The notes: generated by a model not told the origin, from the sequence alone. 8,361 nt of DNA from an uncultured Haemophilus sp. (GCA_902482195.1 CABSZQ010000038.1:1-8361), one strand, 5' to 3'; positions 1-7,234 are shown, counted from the first letter of the stretch. Numbers and translations: made by a program.

Positions 1-1
1 A

Positions 2-1567
2 GAATTAAAAGAAGTGTTGCCATCTCTGGTTGAAGGTCATCAACTCAATGCCGATGGACAACATGGTGTTTATGATAATCAAGCGATTGCCCCTTATTGG
101 CAACAAAGTTTTAAAACTATTGATGACTTAATCGCTCAAGGGCTTGAAGCGTATCAAAATGGTGATCTCGCTAACGCGAAAAAATTGTTCCAACAAGCAC
201 AATATGATGGCTATAAAAACTCAGAAATGGAGATGTCCATTCGTCAAAATCGCTCTGCAGAAATTTCAGCGGCAATTAATCAACAGTTTTACAATATCAT
301 CCGTTTAAGTGAACAAGCCGATCAAATCACAGAAATTGGCTATCAAAGTACGCAATTATTACAAGATATTGAAGAAAACTTGCCTAACCTGCCAACGACA
401 CGTGAAGAACAAAATGTTCAATCTAATGCAGCACAGCAAGCAACAGATAATCAACAAGAACAAGATTGGAATAAGATTAAACAAGAGATCAATCAACGTA
501 TTCAACAAGCTATCGCGCTCTATCAACAAGGTGAAAGCAAAAAAGCCATTCTTTCCGTACAAGACACCTATTTTGACGTGTTTGAAAGTACAGGGATGGA
601 AAACAAAATTGGCTCTCGTGATAGCAATTTTAAAGCGGAACTTGAAGGCTACTTTACTCGTTTAGTGAGTTTAATGAAAGCTGAACAAGGTGATAAGTTA
701 CAAGCACAAGCTGATGGTTTAGACCAGAATCTAACTAAAGCGGTTGAAATGTTACAGGGCGGAGAACAAAGCGATTGGTCGATGTTCTTATATAGCCTTT
801 TAATCATTCTTCGTGAAGGTTTGGAAGCCTTATTAATTGTTGCGGCTATCGTGACTTACTTAATTAAAAATAACCACCAAGATAAATTGCCAGTTATCCG
901 TCAGTCTGTTTATGTGGCATTAATTGCCAGTGTGATTACCGCATTTATCTTCCAGCTTATCTTTGAAAATTCCGGTCAAAACCGCGAATTGCTCGAAGGC
1001 TTTACGATGATTTTTGCCGTCGTCATGCTCTTTATGATGAGTTACTGGTTATTGTCTAAAGTCGAAGCACAAAACTGGAAACGTTATTTAGAAGGTAAAC
1101 TCTCTACTGCCCTCACTACAGGATCTCTTATTGGTTTATGGCTTACCAGCTTCTTAGCGGTATATCGTGAAGGAGCGGAAACCGTATTGTTCTACTATGC
1201 CCTTGTGGGTGATGCGAAAAGTGCGGTCAGTTTTATCTATCTTTTCGCAGGCATCATTGTCGGCGCAATTATTCTCACCATTTGCTACTTCGTGATGCGT
1301 TATACCGTGGTGAAATTACCGCTTAAACCATTCTTTATGTTTACGGGTTCTTTCATGTATTTAATGGCCTTTGTATTCGCCGGTAAATCTGTTTTAGAAC
1401 TCATTGAAGGCAAACTTTTCGAGCCAACGCTGATTAGCGGTGCGCCTGAAATTTCGTGGTTAGGTATTTATCCTTATATGGAAACCCTAATCCCACAAGC
1501 AATCTTACTCATCGCAGCCGTATTTGCTCTGTTTATTATGAAATATCAAAGCAAAAAAGCCGCGTAA
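2..1567 (+). CDS. FTR1-family high-affinity iron permease with periplasmic N-terminal domain (5' partial)
   Basis: This is an inner-membrane ferric iron permease of the FTR1/EfeU/FetM family (Cj1658-like). The frame is open to the left edge, so the gene starts outside the window; the GTG at 14 is only an internal codon and the signal peptide is missing. Residues below are numbered from that GTG. Residues about 1-250 form a Gln-rich soluble region, presumably periplasmic, with two related helical units (about 36-98 and 159-220). Residues about 256-510 hold seven hydrophobic segments. The two family hallmarks are visible: REGLE at 267-271 in the first segment and REGAE at 385-389 in the fourth; these RExxE motifs bind iron in the yeast FTR1 family. 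The gene ends 28 nt before the p19 gene, the standard partner order. Family assignment is very secure; ferric rather than ferrous transport follows family knowledge. Confidence 0.95.
   Translation, partial: ELKEVLPSLVEGHQLNADGQHGVYDNQAIAPYWQQSFKTIDDLIAQGLEAYQNGDLANAKKLFQQAQYDGYKNSEMEMSIRQNRSAEISAAINQQFYNIIRLSEQADQITEIGYQSTQLLQDIEENLPNLPTTREEQNVQSNAAQQATDNQQEQDWNKIKQEINQRIQQAIALYQQGESKKAILSVQDTYFDVFESTGMENKIGSRDSNFKAELEGYFTRLVSLMKAEQGDKLQAQADGLDQNLTKAVEMLQGGEQSDWSMFLYSLLIILREGLEALLIVAAIVTYLIKNNHQDKLPVIRQSVYVALIASVITAFIFQLIFENSGQNRELLEGFTMIFAVVMLFMMSYWLLSKVEAQNWKRYLEGKLSTALTTGSLIGLWLTSFLAVYREGAETVLFYYALVGDAKSAVSFIYLFAGIIVGAIILTICYFVMRYTVVKLPLKPFFMFTGSFMYLMAFVFAGKSVLELIEGKLFEPTLISGAPEISWLGIYPYMETLIPQAILLIAAVFALFIMKYQSKKAA
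1219..1227 (+). repeat. Haemophilus-type DNA uptake sequence
   Basis: Exact AAGTGCGGT core inside the FTR1 permease gene, followed by CAGTTTTAT, close to the extended uptake-sequence consensus. Confidence 0.85.
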
Positions 1568-1595
1568 TACCCAACAATCCTTTAGGAGAAAAACA

Positions 1596-2117
1596 ATGAA
1601 AAAAGCACTTTTAGCAACAGCATTATTTGCGGGTATTTTCACCGCGTCTACTGCAAACGCATTCCAAGAGTACCCAATCGGTGAAGCGGTAACCATGAAT
1701 GAAATGGAAATTGCAGCGGTTTATCTCAAACCAATCGATATGGAACCACGTGGCATGGGTTTACCTGCTGCGAAATCAGATATCCACTTAGAAGCGGATA
1801 TCCATGCAGTAAAAGGTAACAAAAATGGCTTTGGTGATGGTGAATGGATGCCTTACTTAACTATCAACTATACTTTAGTGAATACCGATACTGGTGAAAA
1901 ACAAGAAGGTACTTTCATGCCAATGGTAGCAGGTGACGGTCCTCACTATGGTGCAAACGTGAAAATGATGGGCGTGGGTAACTATAAATTAACTTACCAC
2001 ATCGACCCACCATCAAAAGCAGGTATGCACCGTCATACTGACTCTGAAACGGGTGTAGGCCGTTGGTGGAAACCATTTGATGTAAGCTATGAATTCAAAT
2101 TCACTGGCATCAAATAA
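1596..2117 (+). CDS. P19/FetP-family periplasmic iron- and copper-binding protein (Tp34 family)
   Basis: This is the periplasmic partner of the FTR1 permease, 173 aa, the usual length for P19/FetP/FtrA proteins. A signal peptide is clear: MKK, a hydrophobic stretch, then Ala-Asn-Ala with predicted cleavage after residue 22. The start is fixed by TAGGAG upstream of ATG 1596. Candidate metal ligands are His64, Glu66, Met110, His117 and His147. Their spacing (H-x1-E, then +46 to Met, +7 to His, +30 to His) equals the copper-site spacing I recall for E. coli FetP (H44, E46, M90, H97, H127). The tail after the MHRH motif at 144-147, with the WWKPF block, is also typical of the family. The mature protein is Met-rich. 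Known family members bind copper and iron and are needed for growth in low iron; whether they oxidise or reduce iron is not settled. Followed by a strong hairpin that may raise its yield relative to downstream genes. Confidence 0.94.
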   Translation: MKKALLATALFAGIFTASTANAFQEYPIGEAVTMNEMEIAAVYLKPIDMEPRGMGLPAAKSDIHLEADIHAVKGNKNGFGDGEWMPYLTINYTLVNTDTGEKQEGTFMPMVAGDGPHYGANVKMMGVGNYKLTYHIDPPSKAGMHRHTDSETGVGRWWKPFDVSYEFKFTGIK

Positions 2118-2122
2118 TCTCA

Positions 2123-2141
2123 GGTAAATATTAATTTTACC
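2123..2141 (+). repeat. small AT-rich inverted repeat after the p19 gene
   Basis: GGTAAA at 2123-2128 pairs with TTTACC at 2136-2141 across a 7-nt loop. It lies 5 nt after the p19 stop codon and directly before the stronger hairpin at 2145-2175. On its own it would be a weak structure; it may add to 3'-end protection of the upstream mRNA. Confidence 0.45.
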
Positions 2142-2144
2142 GAC

Positions 2145-2175
2145 TTGCCTTCCCTTGTATTTCAGGGGAAGGCAA
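2145..2175 (+). terminator. strong intercistronic hairpin, possible attenuator or mRNA stabiliser
   Basis: Bases 2145-2157 pair with 2163-2175 over 13 positions (ten perfect pairs at the base, TTGCCTTCCC with GGGAAGGCAA, then T-G, T-A and G-C), closing a 5-nt loop TATTT. The stretch after it (TAGCATTTCATTT) is T-rich but has no clean T run, so complete termination is unlikely. It lies in the 115-nt gap between the p19 gene and the DUF2318 gene, the longest gap inside the operon. A partial terminator or RNase barrier would leave more p19 transcript than downstream transcript. Confidence 0.6.
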
Positions 2176-2232
2176 TAGCATTTCATTTAACCTTAAAATA
2201 TCGTCTGTTTTATCCTATTAAATGGTCAAACT

Positions 2233-3627
2233 ATGAATTATTTTTTTACTTTCCTGCTTCAAGCACTTTTACCTTTTTCATTATTGCTCGGTGTTTATCA
2301 CAGTAAACAATCCTCTGTAAGTGCAAAAAAAATAATTTGGCTTAGCCTATTCGGTTTTATTGCCGGTATCGTACTGCGCCTTAGTTTACCTACGGGACAA
2401 ATCACCAATTTAATCGTCAATGGCGTGATATTGGTGCTCTTGACTATCTTTGCCTTATGTTTAATTTTCGGCAAAGGTCGCTTACCTACCTTTTGGCAAA
2501 CCATATTAATGCTCATCGCTGGAAGCTTCTGGGCAAAAGATCCTAATATTACTGCCCTCGTTTCTACTGATGTTATCAATACCGATTCGATCTTACATAT
2601 AAGTGCGGTCATTTTTGCCTTTGTTTTTTGTTTATGCTTACAAGGCTGGATCTATTTACTTCTAAAACAAGCGGTAAAAACACAACAAAAATCTACCGCA
2701 CTTTTAAAAGGTGCAATTAGCCTTCTCTTAGTTTGCTTACTTGTTCCACTTATTGGCGAACTCTTATTAATTTTAATGAAACTTCAAGTGCTTGAACTCA
2801 CCAAACTACGTTTAAGCTTTGTTGCGAAATCAGGCGAAATCACTCGCTGGTTAAATTACATCTGTGCCGCCTTACTCTTCATTGTACTTGCCATCTTCTA
2901 CGGCAAAATTCATTTATCACGCAAGCAACAAGTTAATGCCACACAAGAACCCATTGAAAAACGCCAAAAATTAGCTGCATTGCGTAACTCCTCTCGCTTA
3001 CTTGGATGGGGCTATTTGGCCTTGGCAATTATTTTTGCTACACAACTTTATTGGGAGCAAATTGCTTCTCGTCCACCACAACTGTCAGAAGCGATTCCTC
3101 TGACCTTAGATGAAAAGCAACAAGTTCATATTCCAATTGAACAAGTAAAAGACGGTAAATTACACCGTTTTGTTTGGATTGCTGATGATGGTAAAGCTGT
3201 GCGTTTCTTTGTTATTAATCGTCAACCGGATAAATTAAGTCTAGCTGCAGTATTTGATGCCTGCTTGCTTTGTGGTGACCAAGGCTATGTCATGGAAGGT
3301 AACCAAGTCGTTTGTGTGGGCTGCGGCGTACATATGTTTATTCCATCTATTGGTAAACCGGGTGGCTGTAATCCTGTGCCGATTGAAGATTGGCAACAAA
3401 CTGAGACTGAAATTCTCATTAATCGAACCAGCTTAGAAGAAGGGTTAAATTTATTTAGCACGATTATTGAAATCGATGTAAAAGATCCGATTAGTGGCAC
3501 CCAAATGAAAAATACTAAAACTGAGCACAAATATAATTACGAAGGTAAAACTTACTTCTTTGAAAGTGAGAAAAATCTTGATTTATTCCGTGATAACCCT
3601 GAAAAGTATTTAGGTAAGGGGGAATAA
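2233..3627 (+). CDS. polytopic membrane protein with C-terminal DUF2318 (predicted Fe-S) domain and YHS-like tail
   Basis: A 464-aa inner-membrane protein related to Cj1660 and other DUF2318 proteins of P19-type iron loci. About eight hydrophobic segments lie in residues 5-272. The soluble C-terminal part (about 280-464) carries CLLC at 344-347, CVGC at 361-364 and a GGC at 377-379, with His367 nearby: five cysteines fitting a metal or Fe-S site, the basis for the family's 'Fe-S membrane protein' name. Residues about 415-460 (DP..G...Y.Y.GKTYFF.S..N...F..NPEKYL) look like a YHS domain whose cysteines are replaced by Ser421 and Glu444. A role in electron transfer or metal handling for the P19/FTR1 pair is inferred. 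ATG 2233 is the only plausible start (in-frame TAA at 2194), but its ribosome-binding site is poor. The stop overlaps the next start as TAATG. Confidence 0.88.
   Translation: MNYFFTFLLQALLPFSLLLGVYHSKQSSVSAKKIIWLSLFGFIAGIVLRLSLPTGQITNLIVNGVILVLLTIFALCLIFGKGRLPTFWQTILMLIAGSFWAKDPNITALVSTDVINTDSILHISAVIFAFVFCLCLQGWIYLLLKQAVKTQQKSTALLKGAISLLLVCLLVPLIGELLLILMKLQVLELTKLRLSFVAKSGEITRWLNYICAALLFIVLAIFYGKIHLSRKQQVNATQEPIEKRQKLAALRNSSRLLGWGYLALAIIFATQLYWEQIASRPPQLSEAIPLTLDEKQQVHIPIEQVKDGKLHRFVWIADDGKAVRFFVINRQPDKLSLAAVFDACLLCGDQGYVMEGNQVVCVGCGVHMFIPSIGKPGGCNPVPIEDWQQTETEILINRTSLEEGLNLFSTIIEIDVKDPISGTQMKNTKTEHKYNYEGKTYFFESEKNLDLFRDNPEKYLGKGE
2601..2609 (+). repeat. Haemophilus-type DNA uptake sequence (best extended match)
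   Basis: Exact AAGTGCGGT followed by CATTTTTGCC, the full extended consensus. It encodes part of a membrane segment (ISAVIF) of the DUF2318 protein. Confidence 0.9.
2695..2703 (-). repeat. Haemophilus-type DNA uptake sequence
   Basis: ACCGCACTT on the + strand, that is AAGTGCGGT on the - strand followed by AGATTTTTGT, in the DUF2318 gene and 85 nt from a forward copy. Confidence 0.85.
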
Positions 3628-4967
3628 TGCTAGCAAGAATGTTATTTCAATCTTGGCGTTTTAGCATTAAACGTAAACTGTTGGCCGTTATTACTATTTT
3701 CTTAGCGGCAGGCTTAGTCTCTGCGCTATTAGCTGTTTCTATTGATATCGGCGACAAAATGGCAAAAGAGCTCAAGTCTTACGGAGCCAATATTTTAGTT
3801 GAACCTGCAAGTAATGCAGCCTTACCTGATGAGCTCAGTCACAACACTGATTTAAGTAGCCAAGATTTCCTTGATGAAAAAGAACTACCTAACATTAAAG
3901 ATATTTTCTGGCGAAATAACATTGTGGGATTTGCACCCTTATTAAGTGCAGATGTAAAAGCTGAAATGCTTTCCGAAAAAACTCTCGATAAATCAACCGC
4001 ACTTGGACAAATTAATGTGCTAGGTACATTTTTTGATCACAACATCCCTGTACCTGATGAAGATGATTACCACACAGGACAAAAAATTATTAGCCCTTAT
4101 TGGCATGTTCAAGGGAAATGGGTAAACGATCTTGAAACGCCTGAAGGTGAATTTATTCCTGCGCTCATTGGTGAACAATTAGCGCAACGAACTGGTTTAA
4201 AACAAGGCGATAAAATCAAGCTCCACTATCAAAATGATAAACTTGATAATCAAAGTGCGGTTGAAATTACCGGGATTTTATCTACAGGTGGTGCTGAAGA
4301 TAATCAATTAGTCATGCCACTCAATGCTGTACAAAAATTACTGGGTTTAGAAGGGAAAATTCAATCAGTTAAAGTTTCTGCCCTGACTGTGCCTGAAAAT
4401 GATCTTTCTCGTAAGGCACGAGCTAATACCGATGCGTTAGATGCCGAAGAGTACGATCGTTGGTATTGTACAGCTTATGTCTCTTCTATTTCACATCAGT
4501 TAGAAGAAGCCATTTCTGGTGCTATTGTTCGCCCAATTTGGCAGGTTGCCGCTTCAGAAGGTGTCGTCATTGGTAAAATCCAATTATTGCTTGCTGTTGT
4601 TACTCTCGCTGCTTTAATCGCGGCAGCCATGGGGATTGCCTCATTAATGAGTACAGGGATCATTGAGCGCTCAAAAGAAATTGGGCTAATGAAAGCCTTA
4701 GGCGCATACCAATGGCAAATCGCCTTATTATTTTATTGTGAAGCCATTATTAGCGCCTTAATTGGTGGGACTCTTGGTTGTATTGCAGGATGGGGCTTAG
4801 CAAGATTTATTGGTTCAGCGCTATTTGGCGTACCACTGAGTTTCGCTTGGATTGTCATCCCTTGCGTATTGATGCTGTCTATTTTAATTGCTGTGGTGGG
4901 CACTTGGTTCCCAGCCCATCGTATTGCCAAACTTTACCCAGTGGAGGTGCTGTATGGCCGCCAATAA
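3627..4967 (+). CDS. FtsX/MacB-type ABC transporter permease, first subunit
   Basis: A 446-aa permease of the FtsX/MacB/LolCE superfamily, corresponding to Cj1661 in the Campylobacter locus. Topology is the expected four-helix plan: helix 1 at about 19-39, a large periplasmic domain (about 45-310), then helices at about 316-344, 366-396 and 405-427. The stretch between helices 2 and 3 (ERSKEIGLMKALGA, 347-360) is the classic FtsX coupling region. The periplasmic domain has a single cysteine, Cys281, in a WYCTAY motif. The protein shares many blocks with the next gene product (ELKSYGAN, GGAEDNQL, ASEG), so the two permeases are paralogues and should form a heterodimer. The start ATG overlaps the preceding stop by one base and is preceded by a GGGGGA ribosome-binding site. 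The substrate is unknown. Confidence 0.92.
   Translation: MLARMLFQSWRFSIKRKLLAVITIFLAAGLVSALLAVSIDIGDKMAKELKSYGANILVEPASNAALPDELSHNTDLSSQDFLDEKELPNIKDIFWRNNIVGFAPLLSADVKAEMLSEKTLDKSTALGQINVLGTFFDHNIPVPDEDDYHTGQKIISPYWHVQGKWVNDLETPEGEFIPALIGEQLAQRTGLKQGDKIKLHYQNDKLDNQSAVEITGILSTGGAEDNQLVMPLNAVQKLLGLEGKIQSVKVSALTVPENDLSRKARANTDALDAEEYDRWYCTAYVSSISHQLEEAISGAIVRPIWQVAASEGVVIGKIQLLLAVVTLAALIAAAMGIASLMSTGIIERSKEIGLMKALGAYQWQIALLFYCEAIISALIGGTLGCIAGWGLARFIGSALFGVPLSFAWIVIPCVLMLSILIAVVGTWFPAHRIAKLYPVEVLYGRQ
3996..4004 (-). repeat. Haemophilus-type DNA uptake sequence
   Basis: ACCGCACTT on the + strand within the first permease gene; the - strand reads AAGTGCGGTTGATTTATC. Confidence 0.85.
4253..4261 (+). 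repeat. Haemophilus-type DNA uptake sequence
   Basis: Exact AAGTGCGGT within the first permease gene, followed by TGAAATT. Confidence 0.85.
4943..4947 (+). promoter_or_regulatory. ribosome-binding site fixing the second permease start
   Basis: GGAGG lies 6 nt before ATG 4954, inside the end of the first permease gene. It argues for a start at 4954 rather than the in-frame ATG at 4888, which would add 22 residues translated from coding sequence of the upstream gene. Confidence 0.85.
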
Positions 4968-6087
4968 AAGTATGTTTTGGCGTTTAATCTTCCAAGCATT
5001 ACGCCTACGTTTACAACGAGTATTTATTATCTTCTCTGCGCTGACTGTCGGTGCGTCTATTGTAACCGCAATGGCAGCAGTATATTTCGATATTAATACC
5101 AAAATGAGTCAAGAGCTCCGTACTTTCGGGGCAAACTTTTATATTGGTGCAGCCAATGGTGGATTGATGAAAGAACGCCAATTAAAGCAAATTCTGCACA
5201 ATGCACCGGATAATTTCATTACCGCTGCCAGTCCTTATTTATATGGTGTTGCGCGAAGTGATTTAGAAAAAATCGTCATTATGGGCGTGTGGTTTGAAGA
5301 TATGCATGTTCTGGCACCTTATTGGCAAATTACCGGCTCAGCCATTAATGTGAATTTTGATGATCGCAATGCCATGATTGGGAAAACCTTAGCTGAACGA
5401 CTCAATTTAAACGTTGGAAGTAAATTAACTCTGTCTAAAAATGCAGTTGAAAAACATGAATTCACGATAAAAGGTATTGTTGAGGCAGGCGATGCCACAG
5501 ACAACATGTTAATCGTTAGCTTAGAATTTGCGCAAAGTTGGTTAGATAAAGAAGGCTTGGCAAACAACGCCTTGCTCAATGTCAAAAATGAACAAGGTAA
5601 CGTCGCACAGTTTGCACAAGACATTATGCAACATCAACCTGATCTGACTGCCCGCCCGATTCGAAAAGTCTCTGCTTCTGAAGGGCAGATTTTAGATAAA
5701 ATCAAAGGCTTAATGGGGTTAATCTCATTGGTCATTTTGATTCTCGCCACCCTTTGTGTGAACACCACATTGATTGCGATTGTTGGTGAGCGAGCAAAAG
5801 AATTTGCACTACAAAAAGCCTTAGGCGCCAAACAAAGTGACATCATTAAACAGATTAGTACTGAGATCCTCATCATTGCACTTTGTGCAATTGTTGCGGG
5901 ACTGATTCTCGGCTACATTTTGGCACAATTACTTGGATTAACCGTATTCAAATCTTATATTGATATGCGTCTGCCGGTTATTCCAATTACTATCGTCTTA
6001 TCGTTATTGGTTGCCTTTATTGCGGTGATTGTACCAACCAAACGAGCTTTAAATATTCAAACCGCAAATGTGTTAAAAGGGGAATAA
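4954..6087 (+). CDS. FtsX/MacB-type ABC transporter permease, second subunit
   Basis: A 377-aa paralogue of the preceding permease, corresponding to Cj1662. Numbering is from ATG 4954, which is chosen because of the GGAGG site and overlaps the upstream gene by 14 nt. One hydrophobic helix at about 22-44 is followed by a periplasmic domain (about 50-245), then helices at about 252-277, 301-331 and 342-362. The coupling region reads ERAKEFALQKALGA at 279-292. Blocks shared with the first permease include ELRTFGAN, GDATDNML and ASEG, which indicates an ancient tandem duplication. Its periplasmic domain is about 70 residues shorter and lacks cysteine. It ends one base before the ATPase start, so stoichiometric production of the three ABC components is likely. 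Substrate unknown; MacB-class transporters usually act mechanically on periplasmic or envelope substrates. Confidence 0.91.
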   Translation: MAANKSMFWRLIFQALRLRLQRVFIIFSALTVGASIVTAMAAVYFDINTKMSQELRTFGANFYIGAANGGLMKERQLKQILHNAPDNFITAASPYLYGVARSDLEKIVIMGVWFEDMHVLAPYWQITGSAINVNFDDRNAMIGKTLAERLNLNVGSKLTLSKNAVEKHEFTIKGIVEAGDATDNMLIVSLEFAQSWLDKEGLANNALLNVKNEQGNVAQFAQDIMQHQPDLTARPIRKVSASEGQILDKIKGLMGLISLVILILATLCVNTTLIAIVGERAKEFALQKALGAKQSDIIKQISTEILIIALCAIVAGLILGYILAQLLGLTVFKSYIDMRLPVIPITIVLSLLVAFIAVIVPTKRALNIQTANVLKGE

Positions 6088-6088
6088 A

Positions 6089-6760
6089 ATGAGTGAATTT
6101 GTGATTGAAACGCAACATTTATATAAACGATTCGGGCAAGTCACTGCTTTAGAAGATATTAATATTCAAATTCGCCAAGGTGAGTTTATTGCAATCATGG
6201 GGGCATCGGGTTCGGGTAAAACCACGCTCATGAATATTCTGACCGGTTTAGATACGGCCAGTGAAGGTAAAGTGATTTTAGACGGCGTCGATGCGGCACA
6301 ACTGGATGAAGTGGGTCGTCAACGTTTCCGAGCGGAAAAAATTGGTCTAGTATTCCAACAATTCCATTTGATCCCTTATTTGACCGCACTTGAAAATGTG
6401 ATGCTCGCACAGCACTATCACAGTGTGATTGATGAAGCGGCAGCTAAAGCGGTGCTCGAACAAGTGGGACTAGGTCATCGTATTGATCACCGTCCAAGCC
6501 AACTTTCTGGAGGTGAACAACAACGGGTATGTATTGCTCGCGCGTTGGTGAACCAGCCTCCAGTCATTTTTGCCGATGAGCCTACGGGTAACCTCGACGA
6601 AAAAAATGAAGAGCTTGTACTGGATTTACTACAAGAATTAAATCGCCAAGGTAGAACCATCGTCATGGTTACACACAATCCTGAATTGGGTGAGTTAACC
6701 GATCGTGTTATTTATCTCCATCACGGAAAATTTGTAAAAGAGGACATTCATGAAAAATAA
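6089..6760 (+). CDS. ABC transporter ATP-binding protein (LolD/MacB/FtsE class)
   Basis: The 223-aa cytoplasmic ATPase that powers the two preceding permeases, corresponding to Cj1663. All nucleotide-binding motifs are intact: Walker A GASGSGKT at 38-45, Q-loop Gln90, signature LSGGEQQR at 139-146, Walker B ending in Asp163-Glu164, D-loop NLD at 168-170 and the switch His196. The length and the sequence around FADEPTGNLD are typical of the LolD/MacB/FtsE group that pairs with FtsX-like permeases. The start follows the permease stop after one base and has a GGGGAA site. The 3' end overlaps the thioredoxin-like gene by 11 nt. A Haemophilus-type uptake sequence lies within it in reverse orientation (6383-6391). 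Confidence 0.95.
   Translation: MSEFVIETQHLYKRFGQVTALEDINIQIRQGEFIAIMGASGSGKTTLMNILTGLDTASEGKVILDGVDAAQLDEVGRQRFRAEKIGLVFQQFHLIPYLTALENVMLAQHYHSVIDEAAAKAVLEQVGLGHRIDHRPSQLSGGEQQRVCIARALVNQPPVIFADEPTGNLDEKNEELVLDLLQELNRQGRTIVMVTHNPELGELTDRVIYLHHGKFVKEDIHEK
6383..6391 (-). repeat. Haemophilus-type DNA uptake sequence
   Basis: ACCGCACTT on the + strand within the ATPase gene; the - strand reads AAGTGCGGTCAAATAAGG. Confidence 0.85.
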
Positions 6761-7229
6761 ATTCGTAAAACTACTCGCGATAAGTGCGGTCATTTTCGGC
6801 AGTGTTTCTTGTAAAGACGAAGTCGCTGCAATTGGTCAAAAAGCACCAGATATTGCAGCCTATGATTTACAAGGTAAAGAGGTGAAGCTTGATGATTGGC
6901 AAGGCACTCGTCTACTGACATTCTGGTCTGAAACCTGTGGACGATGTGTCGCTGAGTTAAAAGAATTTGAAAAATTGGCTGAAGCTAATCCAAATAAAGT
7001 TCAGCTTATCGCTATTAACGTAGATGGTGATAAAGTGGATACTAAAGCTGTGGTTGCTAAACGTCAGCTTACGTTGCCGGTTATCAAAGACCAATTAAAA
7101 ATCACAGCAGAACGCTATCAGCTTATCGGCACGCCAACAAGCTTTGTGATTACACCTGAAGGCAATATTCAGGCTAAATATGAAGGAGCAATTCCCGCGG
7201 CAGATTTAGATAAATTATTTAAAGGCTAG
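6750..7229 (+). CDS. TlpA/ResA-like thioredoxin-fold lipoprotein
   Basis: A 159-aa periplasmic thiol-disulfide protein, the counterpart of Cj1664/Cj1665. The N-terminus (MKNKF, a hydrophobic core, SVSC at 18-21) looks like a lipoprotein signal, so the mature protein is probably anchored at Cys21; the serine at -3 is not the common residue. The thioredoxin core follows: F58-W59 strand end, active-site motif CGRC at 63-66, and the cis-proline loop GTPTSF with Pro129. The CxxC and cis-Pro are the features expected of a thiol reductant in the TlpA/ResA group. Within this locus it could keep cysteines of the DUF2318 protein or the cytochrome's CxxCH reduced; this is inference. AGGA precedes ATG 6750, which lies 11 nt inside the ATPase gene. 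Confidence 0.9.
   Translation: MKNKFVKLLAISAVIFGSVSCKDEVAAIGQKAPDIAAYDLQGKEVKLDDWQGTRLLTFWSETCGRCVAELKEFEKLAEANPNKVQLIAINVDGDKVDTKAVVAKRQLTLPVIKDQLKITAERYQLIGTPTSFVITPEGNIQAKYEGAIPAADLDKLFKG
6782..6790 (+). repeat. Haemophilus-type DNA uptake sequence
   Basis: Exact AAGTGCGGT followed by CATTTTC, lying in the signal-peptide codons of the thioredoxin-like lipoprotein, where it encodes ISAVIF. Confidence 0.88.
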
Positions 7230-7234
7230 CCAAA

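Noticed and set aside
309..665. Open frame of 118 codons on the + strand inside the FTR1 gene
   Set aside because: It overlaps the real FTR1 frame throughout, is Lys/Asn/Ile-rich with no recognisable domain, and has no ribosome-binding site.
2222..2236. ATGGTCAAACTATGA mini-ORF just before the DUF2318 gene, overlapping its start
   Set aside because: It codes for only four residues and has no clear ribosome-binding site, so a leader-peptide role cannot be supported.
4888..4953. Upstream ATG adding 22 residues to the second permease
   Set aside because: The extension is translated from the end of the first permease gene in another frame; GGAGG 6 nt before ATG 4954 marks the better start.
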